Below, piece after piece: positions 8,833 through 16,091 of a stretch of DNA of 64,000 nucleotides. Position 1 is the stretch's first letter; every line of letters starts with the position of its first letter. The position numbers and the translations under genes are program-made. The notes below the pieces were generated by a model. That model searched no databases and was not told where the DNA came from. It worked only from the letters and a program-made list of their open reading frames with translations. Origin of the DNA: Lachnospiraceae bacterium AF51-6-b8A (lineage in GTDB: Bacteria; Bacillota; Clostridia; Lachnospirales; Lachnospiraceae); NCBI GenBank assembly GCA_027682585.1, contig JAQCZH010000003.1, positions 124,001 through 188,000 on the forward strand, given 5' to 3'.

Positions 8833-9318
8833 ATGGGACGCAGAAAGGCAGCAGATTCGGATCCATTCAAGTACCACGATATCACGAAGGATCCGGAGCG
8901 TCTCAGACGGGCTGCTCTTCTGGCTAAGAATCTCAATTATCTGACCCTGCGCCATCCCGTGAGTAAGAGAGCGCTTGGCGCCTATGTCGGCGTCCGCTAT
9001 GAGACGATTACCCGCTACTACCGCGGACAGATTCTGCCAACGCCCGAGCGGGAAGCCAAATTAGCCGCATTCTTTGGCGTCAATCCCACAGAACTCTATT
9101 CTGCAGACCACATCATTCCGACAGAATTGCGTGAGGTTGATCCCGATACCCTGCGCGACGCTCTTGACAAACATTTGTCCCGTTACTATCAACTTTCTCC
9201 CTCTTCACGAAGGCAGGTGGACCTGCTGACAGAAGATCTTTACTGGCAGGATCGAATCGATCGAATCTCCCAGCCGTCCGATAAGGGACTTAAAGATTAC
9301 AGCGGGGAAGACAGCTGA
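8833..9318 (+). CDS. Small HTH domain protein
   Basis: The 161-residue product begins MGRRKAADSDPFKYHDITKD and contains a helix-turn-helix-like segment around residues 40-85 (HPVSKRALGAYVGVRYETIT, then RYYRGQILPTPEREAKLAAFF and GVNPTELYS), as in XRE-type DNA-binding proteins. The C-terminal 70 residues are helical and charged with no recognised domain. The ATG at 8833 is supported by GAGAGGAG upstream. It lies 102 bp after the SDR gene on the same strand and could regulate it. Target and ligand are unknown. Confidence 0.65.
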   Translation: MGRRKAADSDPFKYHDITKDPERLRRAALLAKNLNYLTLRHPVSKRALGAYVGVRYETITRYYRGQILPTPEREAKLAAFFGVNPTELYSADHIIPTELREVDPDTLRDALDKHLSRYYQLSPSSRRQVDLLTEDLYWQDRIDRISQPSDKGLKDYSGEDS

Positions 9319-9498
9319 TTTCCTGCCGTAAATTCCCGCCAGGCAAACGATTGCGGATCAATCGTGACACATCCCGATGTCTGATCTTATAATATATATG
9401 CAGCTTCTCCCCAAAGGATCTTCTTACCAGTGGGACATAGGCTTTTGATACCTGCTGCATCTCAATATTCTTAGCCCTGACAGAGGAGGGAATTTCAT

Positions 9499-9801
9499 AT
9501 GGTTAAACACGTTATTTTGTGGACACTGAAAGATGAATATGACACAGCCAGAAAGGCCGAGATCAAACGGAGAATCAAAGAAGGACTGGAAAGTCTGGCC
9601 GGACAGATCCCCGGACTGGTGAAAATCACGGTTCATACCAATGGCCTTGAAACCTCCAACGCGGACCTCATGCTGGATGCCAGCTTTGACAGTTTTGAGC
9701 ATCTGAAGGGTTACTCTATTCACCCCGCCCATGTAGCAGTCGCCGACGGTATCGTTCGGCCCTATACCGCTTCCAGAGTTTGTCTGGATTTCGAGACTTG
9801 A
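9499..9801 (+). CDS. Dabb (stress-responsive alpha/beta barrel) protein
   Basis: The 100-residue protein matches the dimeric alpha/beta barrel 'Dabb' family: it begins MVKHVILWTLKDEY, has central PGLVKITVHTNGLETSN and DASFDSFEHLKGYSIHPAH, and ends RPYTASRVCLDFE. The conserved His in KHVILW and the HPAH pair line the barrel cavity in this family. Its biochemical role is generally undefined; some members are plant stress proteins or polyketide cyclases. The start has GGAGGG upstream. No operon partner is evident. Confidence 0.88.
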   Translation: MVKHVILWTLKDEYDTARKAEIKRRIKEGLESLAGQIPGLVKITVHTNGLETSNADLMLDASFDSFEHLKGYSIHPAHVAVADGIVRPYTASRVCLDFET

Positions 9802-10057
9802 CCATCGACCTGGAACCGATGGATTACTACGGTTCTGCTCTGTTTTATCCAAATTTCTCAACCGAAAGTCCGGATCGACTCCGTCTTCGGTGGGATTCCT
9901 TAATACTGAAAATTGTATCTGCCAATGAAGTCATCTACACTCTTGCCCGCGGTCACTCTCGCTACCGCGATCTGCTGTTCCAGTCTCATGTATCCAGTTC
10001 TCCTCCTCTCACTGATGTCCTAGATAAACTCATCAAAATGGAATATCTGATGTCGTT

Positions 10058-10077
10058 TTATACCTCTTATGGTATAA
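10058..10077 (+). promoter_or_regulatory. Inverted repeat overlapping the -10 box of the HipB-like gene
   Basis: TTATACC at 10058-10064 and GGTATAA at 10071-10077 form an inverted repeat with a 6-bp spacer. The right arm overlaps a TATAAT -10 box at 10073-10078, 45 bp upstream of the HTH start. This is the layout expected for autorepression by the downstream HTH protein. Confidence 0.6.
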
Positions 10078-10122
10078 TTTATAGACTTGATCCATCGAAT
10101 TTCCAAAGAAAAGGAGGCCATA

Positions 10123-10539
10123 ATGAGCCGAATTGGCGACTATGTAAAGGAAAACCGGCGCAGACTCGGCATCACCCAGGAGGAGTTCGCCGTCCGTTCC
10201 GGTCTCGGCCTGCGCTTCGTGAGAGAATTAGAGCAGGGCAAGAAGACCGTCCGCATGGATAAGGTCAACCAGGCCCTGCAGATGTTTGGGATGGAGGCCA
10301 TTCCCGGCCCTGTGTCTCAGCCACAGAAGGCATCCCCAGCAGATAGCGTTCTCATTCCCGAAAGAGGAAAAAAAGATGGCGGGGCATCTTCTTCCACTCG
10401 CAGTCATAAGAGAGCTCTCTCCTCTCAACTGCCTGAGACTGTCCGGCAAAAGCATGGGACAAAGGATGATATCACAGAATCAGAAGCCTCCCCGGTTCTC
10501 TCTGACCGGGAAGAAGAGGACGACATCTGGCTTCTTTAA
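10123..10539 (+). CDS. HipB-like XRE family transcriptional regulator
   Basis: The 138-residue protein starts MSRIGDYVKENRRRLGITQE, followed by EFAVRSGLGLRFVRELEQGK and KTVRMDKVNQALQMFGM. This is a textbook HipB/y4mF-type helix-turn-helix in residues 1-70. The remaining 68 residues are low-complexity and probably disordered. The ATG at 10123 is supported by AAGGAGG. HipB-type proteins normally repress a hipA kinase toxin in the next gene, but here the next gene is a convergent GH13 enzyme. It is therefore either an orphan antitoxin-like regulator or a stand-alone repressor acting on the inverted repeat at its own promoter. Confidence 0.82.
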   Translation: MSRIGDYVKENRRRLGITQEEFAVRSGLGLRFVRELEQGKKTVRMDKVNQALQMFGMEAIPGPVSQPQKASPADSVLIPERGKKDGGASSSTRSHKRALSSQLPETVRQKHGTKDDITESEASPVLSDREEEDDIWLL

Positions 10540-10555
10540 GACAATTCCCTGACTG

Positions 10556-12283
10556 TTACATTTTTCGCCAAATGGCATACCCTCTGCCGCCCAGGATCTG
10601 ATCACTGCAGCCCTCCTGCATCAGGAGTTCTCCCCCCTGCAGATCAGCACTGATATCAATTTTTTCTGCGCTGTTGTTCAGGCAGATGATCAGTTCTGCC
10701 TCTTCATTGGAACGGGAGAAAATGTACAGGCCCGCTTCGTTCTTGCGAACCAGCCTGAACTTCCCATATGTGAGAACCGGGTTCTGCTTTCGCAGAGCAA
10801 TCAGACGCCTGAAGAAATCGCTGTAGCCCAGTCCCGCTCTCTTCCAGGGCATCGGCCCGCGAAGAGCGGACTCCGTATCCCCGTCCATTCCAAGCTCATC
10901 TCCATAGAAGACGCAGGGAATCCCAGGAGATGTGAACAGGAAGACTTCCGCCAGCTTGAATCTGTTCTCATCCCCCTGGCAGTCTGACAGGAAACGATTC
11001 ACATCGTGGCTGTCAAGCAGGTTCAGCTGTACACGCAGGCTGCTTGTGCGGTAACGCAAGAGCATTTTGGCAACCCGATCATGGAAGACTTCCGTTCCGA
11101 TCTTCCCTTGTCCGAAAAAATCCAGGCAGATCCTGCGAAAGCTGTAATTCATCGTGGAGTCAAACATATCCCCGTTGAGCCAGGTCTCAGCGCTCTCCCA
11201 CACTTCTCCAATCAGAACGCTCTGCGGGTTGCTTGCCCTTGACACGCGCTTAAACTCCCGCCAGAATTCCCGGTCCACTTCATTGGCCACATCCAGCCGC
11301 CAGCCATCAATCCCAAACTCCTTTAGCCAGTATCTGCACACCTCCATAAAATAGGCTCTGACATCAGGATTTGACGTATTCCACTTTGGCATCTTTTGAC
11401 TGTAAGCGAAACAGCTGTAGCGGGGTTTCTCTCCTCTTTTCTCTGACCTGATCACCGGATGTTCCAGACGATAAAACCAATCCGCATATTGGGACTTCGC
11501 GCCATTTTTGACGACATCATCAAATTTGGAAAAGTACCAGCTGCAATGATTAAAAACCCCGTCAATGATAATACGCATCCCCCGACGATGCGCTTCTTTG
11601 ACCAGATGACGAAAATCTTCATCTGTTCCAAGATTCGGCGAGATGTGAAAGTAGTCCAGCAAATCGTATTTGTGATAGGCGCCTGCCGTAAAAATCGGAT
11701 TTAAGTAGATGCAGTTAAATCCCAGCTCCTGAATATATCCAAGTTTTTCTCTGATGCTATTGATTGTCCCCCCTAATCTGCTTTCGAGCTGAATCCCCCT
11801 CTCCCAGGGCATTTTCCCCCCAGCAGCATTCATCTCCTCTTTCTCACTTACGAAACTGTCCGGAAAGATGTTATAGACAATCGCCTCCTGAAACCACCTG
11901 GGTTCCCAACCCAGCTCCTCCCTCCGGATATAGGGATACTGATAGCAGTCATCGCTTTCCCGGGGAGGGATCTCCTCCGTCTGTTCCGCATAGTGATAGA
12001 GCGTCTCCTCCGCGTCGATCAGCTGAAAATAATAGCAGACGCGTTCAAAAGGGGTCTCAAACGTCGCGTCAAAGTAGTCAAAGAGACCTGCGGACATGAT
12101 CTTATCCATCTGGACAGGAATAAAATGGCTCGGGTCGCTGGGCGGCACCCGATCTCCATACCACAGGATCACTTGCTCCACATCATTCCTGGCCGTTCTG
12201 AGCCGAATGGTCAAATTCGACTCTGTGTTCGCAAACGCATATTGGGACAGGGGAATATGTAATATAGCTTCTCTCTTAATCAT
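10556..12283 (-). CDS. GH13 family alpha-glycosidase (neopullulanase/maltogenic amylase-like)
   Basis: This 575-residue intracellular enzyme belongs to glycoside hydrolase family 13, probably the cyclomaltodextrinase/neopullulanase subgroup, because it has the extra N-terminal domain (residues 1-125). Catalytic signatures are in order: GMRIIIDGVFNHC, GWRLDVANEVD (nucleophile Asp), VLIGEVWE (acid/base Glu) and NLLDSHDVNRFL (transition-state Asp). No signal peptide is seen, so it would act on imported maltodextrins or cyclodextrins. AGGAGAGATGA lies directly upstream of the start. The gene is convergent with the HipB-like gene, with only 16 bp between them. Confidence 0.92.
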   Translation of the reverse strand: MIKREAILHIPLSQYAFANTESNLTIRLRTARNDVEQVILWYGDRVPPSDPSHFIPVQMDKIMSAGLFDYFDATFETPFERVCYYFQLIDAEETLYHYAEQTEEIPPRESDDCYQYPYIRREELGWEPRWFQEAIVYNIFPDSFVSEKEEMNAAGGKMPWERGIQLESRLGGTINSIREKLGYIQELGFNCIYLNPIFTAGAYHKYDLLDYFHISPNLGTDEDFRHLVKEAHRRGMRIIIDGVFNHCSWYFSKFDDVVKNGAKSQYADWFYRLEHPVIRSEKRGEKPRYSCFAYSQKMPKWNTSNPDVRAYFMEVCRYWLKEFGIDGWRLDVANEVDREFWREFKRVSRASNPQSVLIGEVWESAETWLNGDMFDSTMNYSFRRICLDFFGQGKIGTEVFHDRVAKMLLRYRTSSLRVQLNLLDSHDVNRFLSDCQGDENRFKLAEVFLFTSPGIPCVFYGDELGMDGDTESALRGPMPWKRAGLGYSDFFRRLIALRKQNPVLTYGKFRLVRKNEAGLYIFSRSNEEAELIICLNNSAEKIDISADLQGGELLMQEGCSDQILGGRGYAIWRKM

Positions 12284-12380
12284 TCATCTCTCCTGGGAAA
12301 CAGGGCCTTTCTGCTCTTCGCTCTTTTGGCTCTCCGGGTGTCAACTGTCAATAACTATATCACGATATTGGCCGGCTTTT

Positions 12381-12725
12381 CTACTCCCAGTCCTTCCAGG
12401 TCTTCGGCTGATAGCCGATCGTAGCCTGTCTGCCATTTCTGACAACAGGCATCTTCATAACCTGGGGATTCTCCAGGAGTTTATCAAAGCGATCTTCCTC
12501 AGCCAGATAGCGAAGAAGCGTCACCGTCTTCTGATCCTTTGCCCCCTCGTCGATCAAAAGCTCCAGATGGCCTCCGACGGCATTTAAGACGGACCGCAAT
12601 TCTCCCCTGGAGAAGCCCTTCTCCCTGAGATCGATACTCTGAAAGCGGATACCTCTCTCCTGAAAGAAGCGCTCGGCCTTGCGGGTATCCGCGCTTTTCT
12701 TCACTCCAAAAATCTGAATATTCAC
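12381..12725 (-). CDS. ArsC/Spx-family protein lacking cysteine
   Basis: The 114-residue thioredoxin-fold protein matches the ArsC/Spx/YffB family: it begins MNIQIFGVKKSADTRKAERF, contains FQSIDLREKGFSRGELRSVL, and ends MKMPVVRNGRQATIGYQPK. In redox-active members a Cys stands just before the first helix (KKCxxT or CxxC). Here the equivalent position is Ser (KKSADT) and the whole predicted protein contains no cysteine, so it cannot do thiol chemistry as an arsenate reductase. It may be a structural or Spx-like RNA polymerase-binding paralogue. The GTG at 12725 is chosen for the GGAGGAG upstream; this also leaves a 16-bp gap after the MATE gene. Confidence 0.8.
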   Translation of the reverse strand: MNIQIFGVKKSADTRKAERFFQERGIRFQSIDLREKGFSRGELRSVLNAVGGHLELLIDEGAKDQKTVTLLRYLAEEDRFDKLLENPQVMKMPVVRNGRQATIGYQPKTWKDWE

Positions 12726-12741
12726 CTTCTGCTCCTCCTCT

Positions 12742-14109
12742 TCACTCACGCAGGGGTTCAATCATCTCACAGCGAACCTTGCGATAGAAGATAATGGAAA
12801 GGGCCAGAGAAACCCCTTCCGCAATAATAAAGCAAAACCATATGATATTCACATTGCCAAAAAGGGAGAGAAACCAGGCTACCGGCAGGAGGACGAACAT
12901 CTGTCGTCCCAGGGAAACCACCAGAGAATAAGTGGACTTGGCAAATGCCTGAAAGATGCCTCCAAAGAGGATTCCCACCGCGGCAAGCGGGAAATGAATG
13001 GAGATGATCCGCAGGGCGACGATTCCCATGGCGGTGACTTCCGGACTCGCGTTAAAAATCCTGAGCAGGCCATTGGGAAAGATCCAGAAGACCAATGTTC
13101 CTGTGACCATGATTACCGCCGCAAGCATGACGCCGAAACGAAGCGTCTCTTTGATACGATGCTTCCGCCGCGCGCCGTAGTTGTATGCAAGGATCGGAAT
13201 AATTCCATTGTTAAGACCAAATACCGGCATGAAGAAGAAGGACTGCAGCTTAAAATAGATGCCGAAGATCGTCAGCCCATTATCCCCTGCCGCGTGACCC
13301 AGAATCAAATTCATCCCCCAGGACATGACAGAGCCGACCGCCATCATGGCGACCGTGGGAATACCGACATAGTAAATCTCACGCACCATGACCCTCTGAG
13401 GCCGGAAAACCTTAGCCAAAGACAGGCGGAACTCATGGCAGAAACGCAGATTCAGAGACAGGCCTACAGCGGCGGCTGCGAACTGACCGATTACCGTTGC
13501 ATAGGCCGCGCCCGCGACCCCCATCCGCGGGAAGGGGCCGTGTCCGAAGATCATCATATAATCCAGGATAATATTGACCAGAGCGCCCGTGATCTGAGAA
13601 ATCATAGACAGATGGCTGCGGCCTGTAGCCTGCAGCATGCGTTCGAAGGTCATCTGCAAAAAAAGGCCGACGGAGAATCCCAATACGATATGCAGGTACT
13701 CTTTGGCATAGGCAACCGTCTGGACCTGAGACGTCTGCCCGTGGACAAAAGCAGACGTCACTGCGACTGACAGAATCAGAAATATGACATAGTTAACCAA
13801 ATTGAGCAAAATCCCCGTATTGGCAGACGCGTCCGCCTTATCTGAATTCTTCTCGCCAAGAGAGCGGGATAAGATGGCGTTGAATCCAACGCCGATACCG
13901 GATCCGAATGCGATCATCAGATTCTGCAGGGGAAAGGCCACCGTCAGGGCAGCCACCCCGTAATTAGGATCGTACTGTCCAATGAAATAGGAGTCTACAA
14001 TATTATAGAGCGCCTGCACCAGCATGGAGATCATAATGGGAAAGGACATCGAAACAACCAGAGGCTTAATCGCCATGGTTCCCATCTTATTTTCTTTGTA
14101 TTCAGACAT
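12742..14109 (-). CDS. MATE family efflux transporter
   Basis: The 455-residue protein has about 12 hydrophobic segments in two homologous halves. It shows MATE features such as PIMISMLVQALYNIVDSYFI near the N-terminus and LGEKNSDKADASANTGILL after helix 2. MATE proteins export cationic drugs or metabolites using a Na+ or H+ gradient. The start has GAGGAG upstream. It lies 16 bp upstream of the ArsC-like gene, probably as an operon. Substrate cannot be predicted. Confidence 0.92.
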   Translation of the reverse strand: MSEYKENKMGTMAIKPLVVSMSFPIMISMLVQALYNIVDSYFIGQYDPNYGVAALTVAFPLQNLMIAFGSGIGVGFNAILSRSLGEKNSDKADASANTGILLNLVNYVIFLILSVAVTSAFVHGQTSQVQTVAYAKEYLHIVLGFSVGLFLQMTFERMLQATGRSHLSMISQITGALVNIILDYMMIFGHGPFPRMGVAGAAYATVIGQFAAAAVGLSLNLRFCHEFRLSLAKVFRPQRVMVREIYYVGIPTVAMMAVGSVMSWGMNLILGHAAGDNGLTIFGIYFKLQSFFFMPVFGLNNGIIPILAYNYGARRKHRIKETLRFGVMLAAVIMVTGTLVFWIFPNGLLRIFNASPEVTAMGIVALRIISIHFPLAAVGILFGGIFQAFAKSTYSLVVSLGRQMFVLLPVAWFLSLFGNVNIIWFCFIIAEGVSLALSIIFYRKVRCEMIEPLRE

Positions 14110-14316
14110 ATGTTCTCCTCGTTACAAGTTACTATGGTTCACAGGGCAGATAAGAAAACGAGACCGCATGGCTGCGGCCCCGGCTTACAGTGCAACAATA
14201 CTAGCATATTTCCCCCTGCTTTTCACGGGAAAATACAGGATTCCAACCTGTCCTGCAATGGTTCAGGCAAACCAGTCACTTCCCTTATCAGCTGCTGAAT
14301 TTCGATTTTTACCCCT

Positions 14317-14592
14317 TCACCTGGATGCCTTTTTTATCCTCTCCAGCAATTCCCTGGCCCCCGGGTACTCTCTTTTGGCGGCAAAAGAAGCCCATTTTCT
14401 CGCCTTGACCAGATTCTTCTCTCCATAGCTGCCAAGGAGATAACCTTCTGCCAGCTTCATAATGGCATCCAGATCACCCATAGCCGCTCTGTCAAAGAGA
14501 GCGATCCAGTCGGCATTGGCCATGGTCCCCCGAAAGGTTACTTTTTTCTTCCCGGCCCGGATGCGGGCCTTCTGATTGTTGAAATATGCCAT
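14317..14592 (-). CDS. Sel1-repeat small protein
   Basis: This 91-residue protein contains one to two Sel1-type (TPR-like) repeats in its second half: DRAAMGDLDAIMKLAEGYLL followed by VKARKWASFAAKREYPGARE. The N-terminal 25 residues are basic (FNNQKARIRAGKKKVTF). The start at 14592 has TGGTGGAG upstream. Sel1 repeats mediate protein-protein contacts; no partner is visible. It is a stand-alone cytoplasmic protein. Confidence 0.75.
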   Translation of the reverse strand: MAYFNNQKARIRAGKKKVTFRGTMANADWIALFDRAAMGDLDAIMKLAEGYLLGSYGEKNLVKARKWASFAAKREYPGARELLERIKKASR

Positions 14593-14730
14593 TTCTCCAC
14601 CATCTTGTTCTCTCTATTTTCACTGATTCCAATCAGTGAAACCCACGCAGTCCAATTCTGCTTCAAGCTGATTCCATGATTTTGGACGTCATGCGCCCGC
14701 CTCCCATTGCCCCTGGAAAAGCGGCCGGTC

Positions 14731-15882
14731 TTATCGATGATCTGCGGAATGCACGCCTGACGAATCGCTCTCTGCCCTGGCCACTTCCCGCAGAGCCGCT
14801 CTGAGTTTCAGCGTAGACACTTTGGTTCCGTAGAAATCTTTCCTGGAGCAGCCAGCCCTGCCACCGCCGGCACAGGCGCAAGCGCAGGCACAGCTTCCGC
14901 CGCCTCCGCTTCCCCTTCCGTGGAAATAACCTCTGGCCGCACCCGCGTTGGTGCTATAGGTATCCTCCAGTGCCTGGCCCCTCCCCAGAAAACGGAGAAG
15001 AACAAAGATGAAAACAGGGCCGCCCAGCATAATCAGGGCCAGATAGATATAGAATTTGCCATTGGGACGGATTCTGCTGCCATCCACGAATCCGTATGCG
15101 TCCAGGTCATAGGAGACACTGACCGTCATTCGCTCCCCCTGATCCAAGTCTGTGCGCCCGGCATGATAGTACTGCCTGCCATCCAGCGTAACCGTCTTCG
15201 CCTCCTGCCTATCATCTGACCGCAGAAAACCATCCGTCTGCCTTACCTTGTCTATCCCCCAATAGATATTCATCTCATCAATCGGCGTATCGTCAAACCA
15301 GCCGGGTGTGAATGTATAGACCACCTTCTGGTTATCCGGATCCTTCTGGAAAATATTGTACTGGGTCAGCTCAAAGGAGAAGTCAACAATATCTCCCGCG
15401 TAGTATTTGCCATCCAGGTCGACACGCGCATAATCCCCTCCCTGATCACGCATATACTTGACGCTCTTGACCGTATCACTTTTGCCCTCAAAGTCTTTGG
15501 CGTGCTGATTGCCAATTCCTATCTTGACCCAGGTCAGAGGCCCCTCCGAACTGTCATCCAGGACTTTCCATTTCAGATCATAGCGAATGCGGGCGGAGCC
15601 ATCCTCATTGATCGTCAGGCGAATGTCATAGCGCTGAATTTCATCCAGGGGATAGGACTTGTAGGCATAGACCTTGCCAGCGCCCTGCTCTCCTCTCGCA
15701 AGAGAAACGCCTGTTTCCCGGCCGGAGGCCCTCTGTTCTTTATCCGACCGGATTGCCTCAGTCAGAGAAATTCCTGTTCCAAAAGACAGGATTCCGGACA
15801 GTACAAAAACCATGCCCAGCAGAAAACCAGGCAGGAACAGATACCGGCCGATGAATTTATTTTTTCGCTTTTCTCTTCTCAT
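14731..15882 (-). CDS. DUF2207-type membrane protein with Cys-Ala/Gly-rich tail
   Basis: The 383-residue protein has an N-terminal membrane segment (about residues 9-35) and an extracytoplasmic beta-rich domain like DUF2207 (about 75-265, with RYDIRLTINEDGSARIRYDL and FTPGWFDDTPIDEMNIYWGI). A second membrane segment follows (about 276-296), then a cytoplasmic tail carrying GGGGS and SCACACACAGGGRAGC at residues 330-345 followed by SRKDFYG. Alternating Cys-Ala tails of this kind occur in several Clostridial membrane proteins; their chemistry is unknown. Start: ATG at 15882 with GGGGTG upstream; a TTG at 15897 is possible. It lies just downstream of a radical SAM/SPASM gene and two tiny frames, so the tail is a plausible modification target (inference). 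Confidence 0.75.
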   Translation of the reverse strand: MRREKRKNKFIGRYLFLPGFLLGMVFVLSGILSFGTGISLTEAIRSDKEQRASGRETGVSLARGEQGAGKVYAYKSYPLDEIQRYDIRLTINEDGSARIRYDLKWKVLDDSSEGPLTWVKIGIGNQHAKDFEGKSDTVKSVKYMRDQGGDYARVDLDGKYYAGDIVDFSFELTQYNIFQKDPDNQKVVYTFTPGWFDDTPIDEMNIYWGIDKVRQTDGFLRSDDRQEAKTVTLDGRQYYHAGRTDLDQGERMTVSVSYDLDAYGFVDGSRIRPNGKFYIYLALIMLGGPVFIFVLLRFLGRGQALEDTYSTNAGAARGYFHGRGSGGGGSCACACACAGGGRAGCSRKDFYGTKVSTLKLRAALREVARAESDSSGVHSADHR

Positions 15883-15916
15883 GCGAGCGCACCCCAAGTC
15901 AATATTCTCATCTGAC

Positions 15917-15973
15917 TCATCCCCTCTTTCTCACACCCGTTACAACATATTTCTCCATTTCCTCGTCGCTCAA
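15917..15973 (-). CDS. Putative 18-residue peptide, related to the preceding small frame
   Basis: A TTG at 15973 preceded by GGAG at 7 bases begins a frame reading MSDEEMEKYVVTGVRKRG. It resembles the end of the neighbouring 34-residue frame (RDERMERYLVIRKE), and the DNA of the first 33 bases matches at about 25 positions, so the two look like a diverged tandem duplication. Its stop overlaps the ATG (ATGA) of a 13-codon frame that in turn overlaps the DUF2207 start. It is too short for confident gene calling. Confidence 0.3.
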   Translation of the reverse strand: MSDEEMEKYVVTGVRKRG

Positions 15974-15986
15974 GGTTGATCTCCGA

Positions 15987-16091
15987 TCAGCAATCTCTTT
16001 CTTTCCGGATCACAAGATATCGCTCCATCCGCTCGTCGCGCAAGATCAGACAGCTTTCGGACAAGTGGCCCTGATCGGTATCCTGATTCAA
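15987..16091 (-). CDS. Putative 34-residue peptide overlapping the radical SAM stop codon
   Basis: A TTG start at 16091 overlaps the TGA stop of the radical SAM gene by three bases, with GGTGAAG about 8 bases upstream, which would allow translational coupling. The product has two cysteines (SESCLIL near residue 14 and the C-terminal ERDC). Its second half (RDERMERYLVIRKE) is echoed by the next small frame. A competing 45-codon ATG frame (MVKKIVESGYRSG...) overlaps in another phase. The position next to a SPASM-domain enzyme makes a RiPP precursor conceivable but unproven. Confidence 0.35.
   Translation of the reverse strand: MNQDTDQGHLSESCLILRDERMERYLVIRKERDC

Noticed and set aside
9819..10262. 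Plus-strand open frame starting MDYYGSALFYPNFSTES that overlaps the HipB-like gene
   Set aside because: It has no ribosome binding site and it runs through the promoter, the inverted repeat and the first third of a well-supported HTH gene in another phase. The first 80 residues look somewhat protein-like, so a short lost gene cannot be fully excluded.
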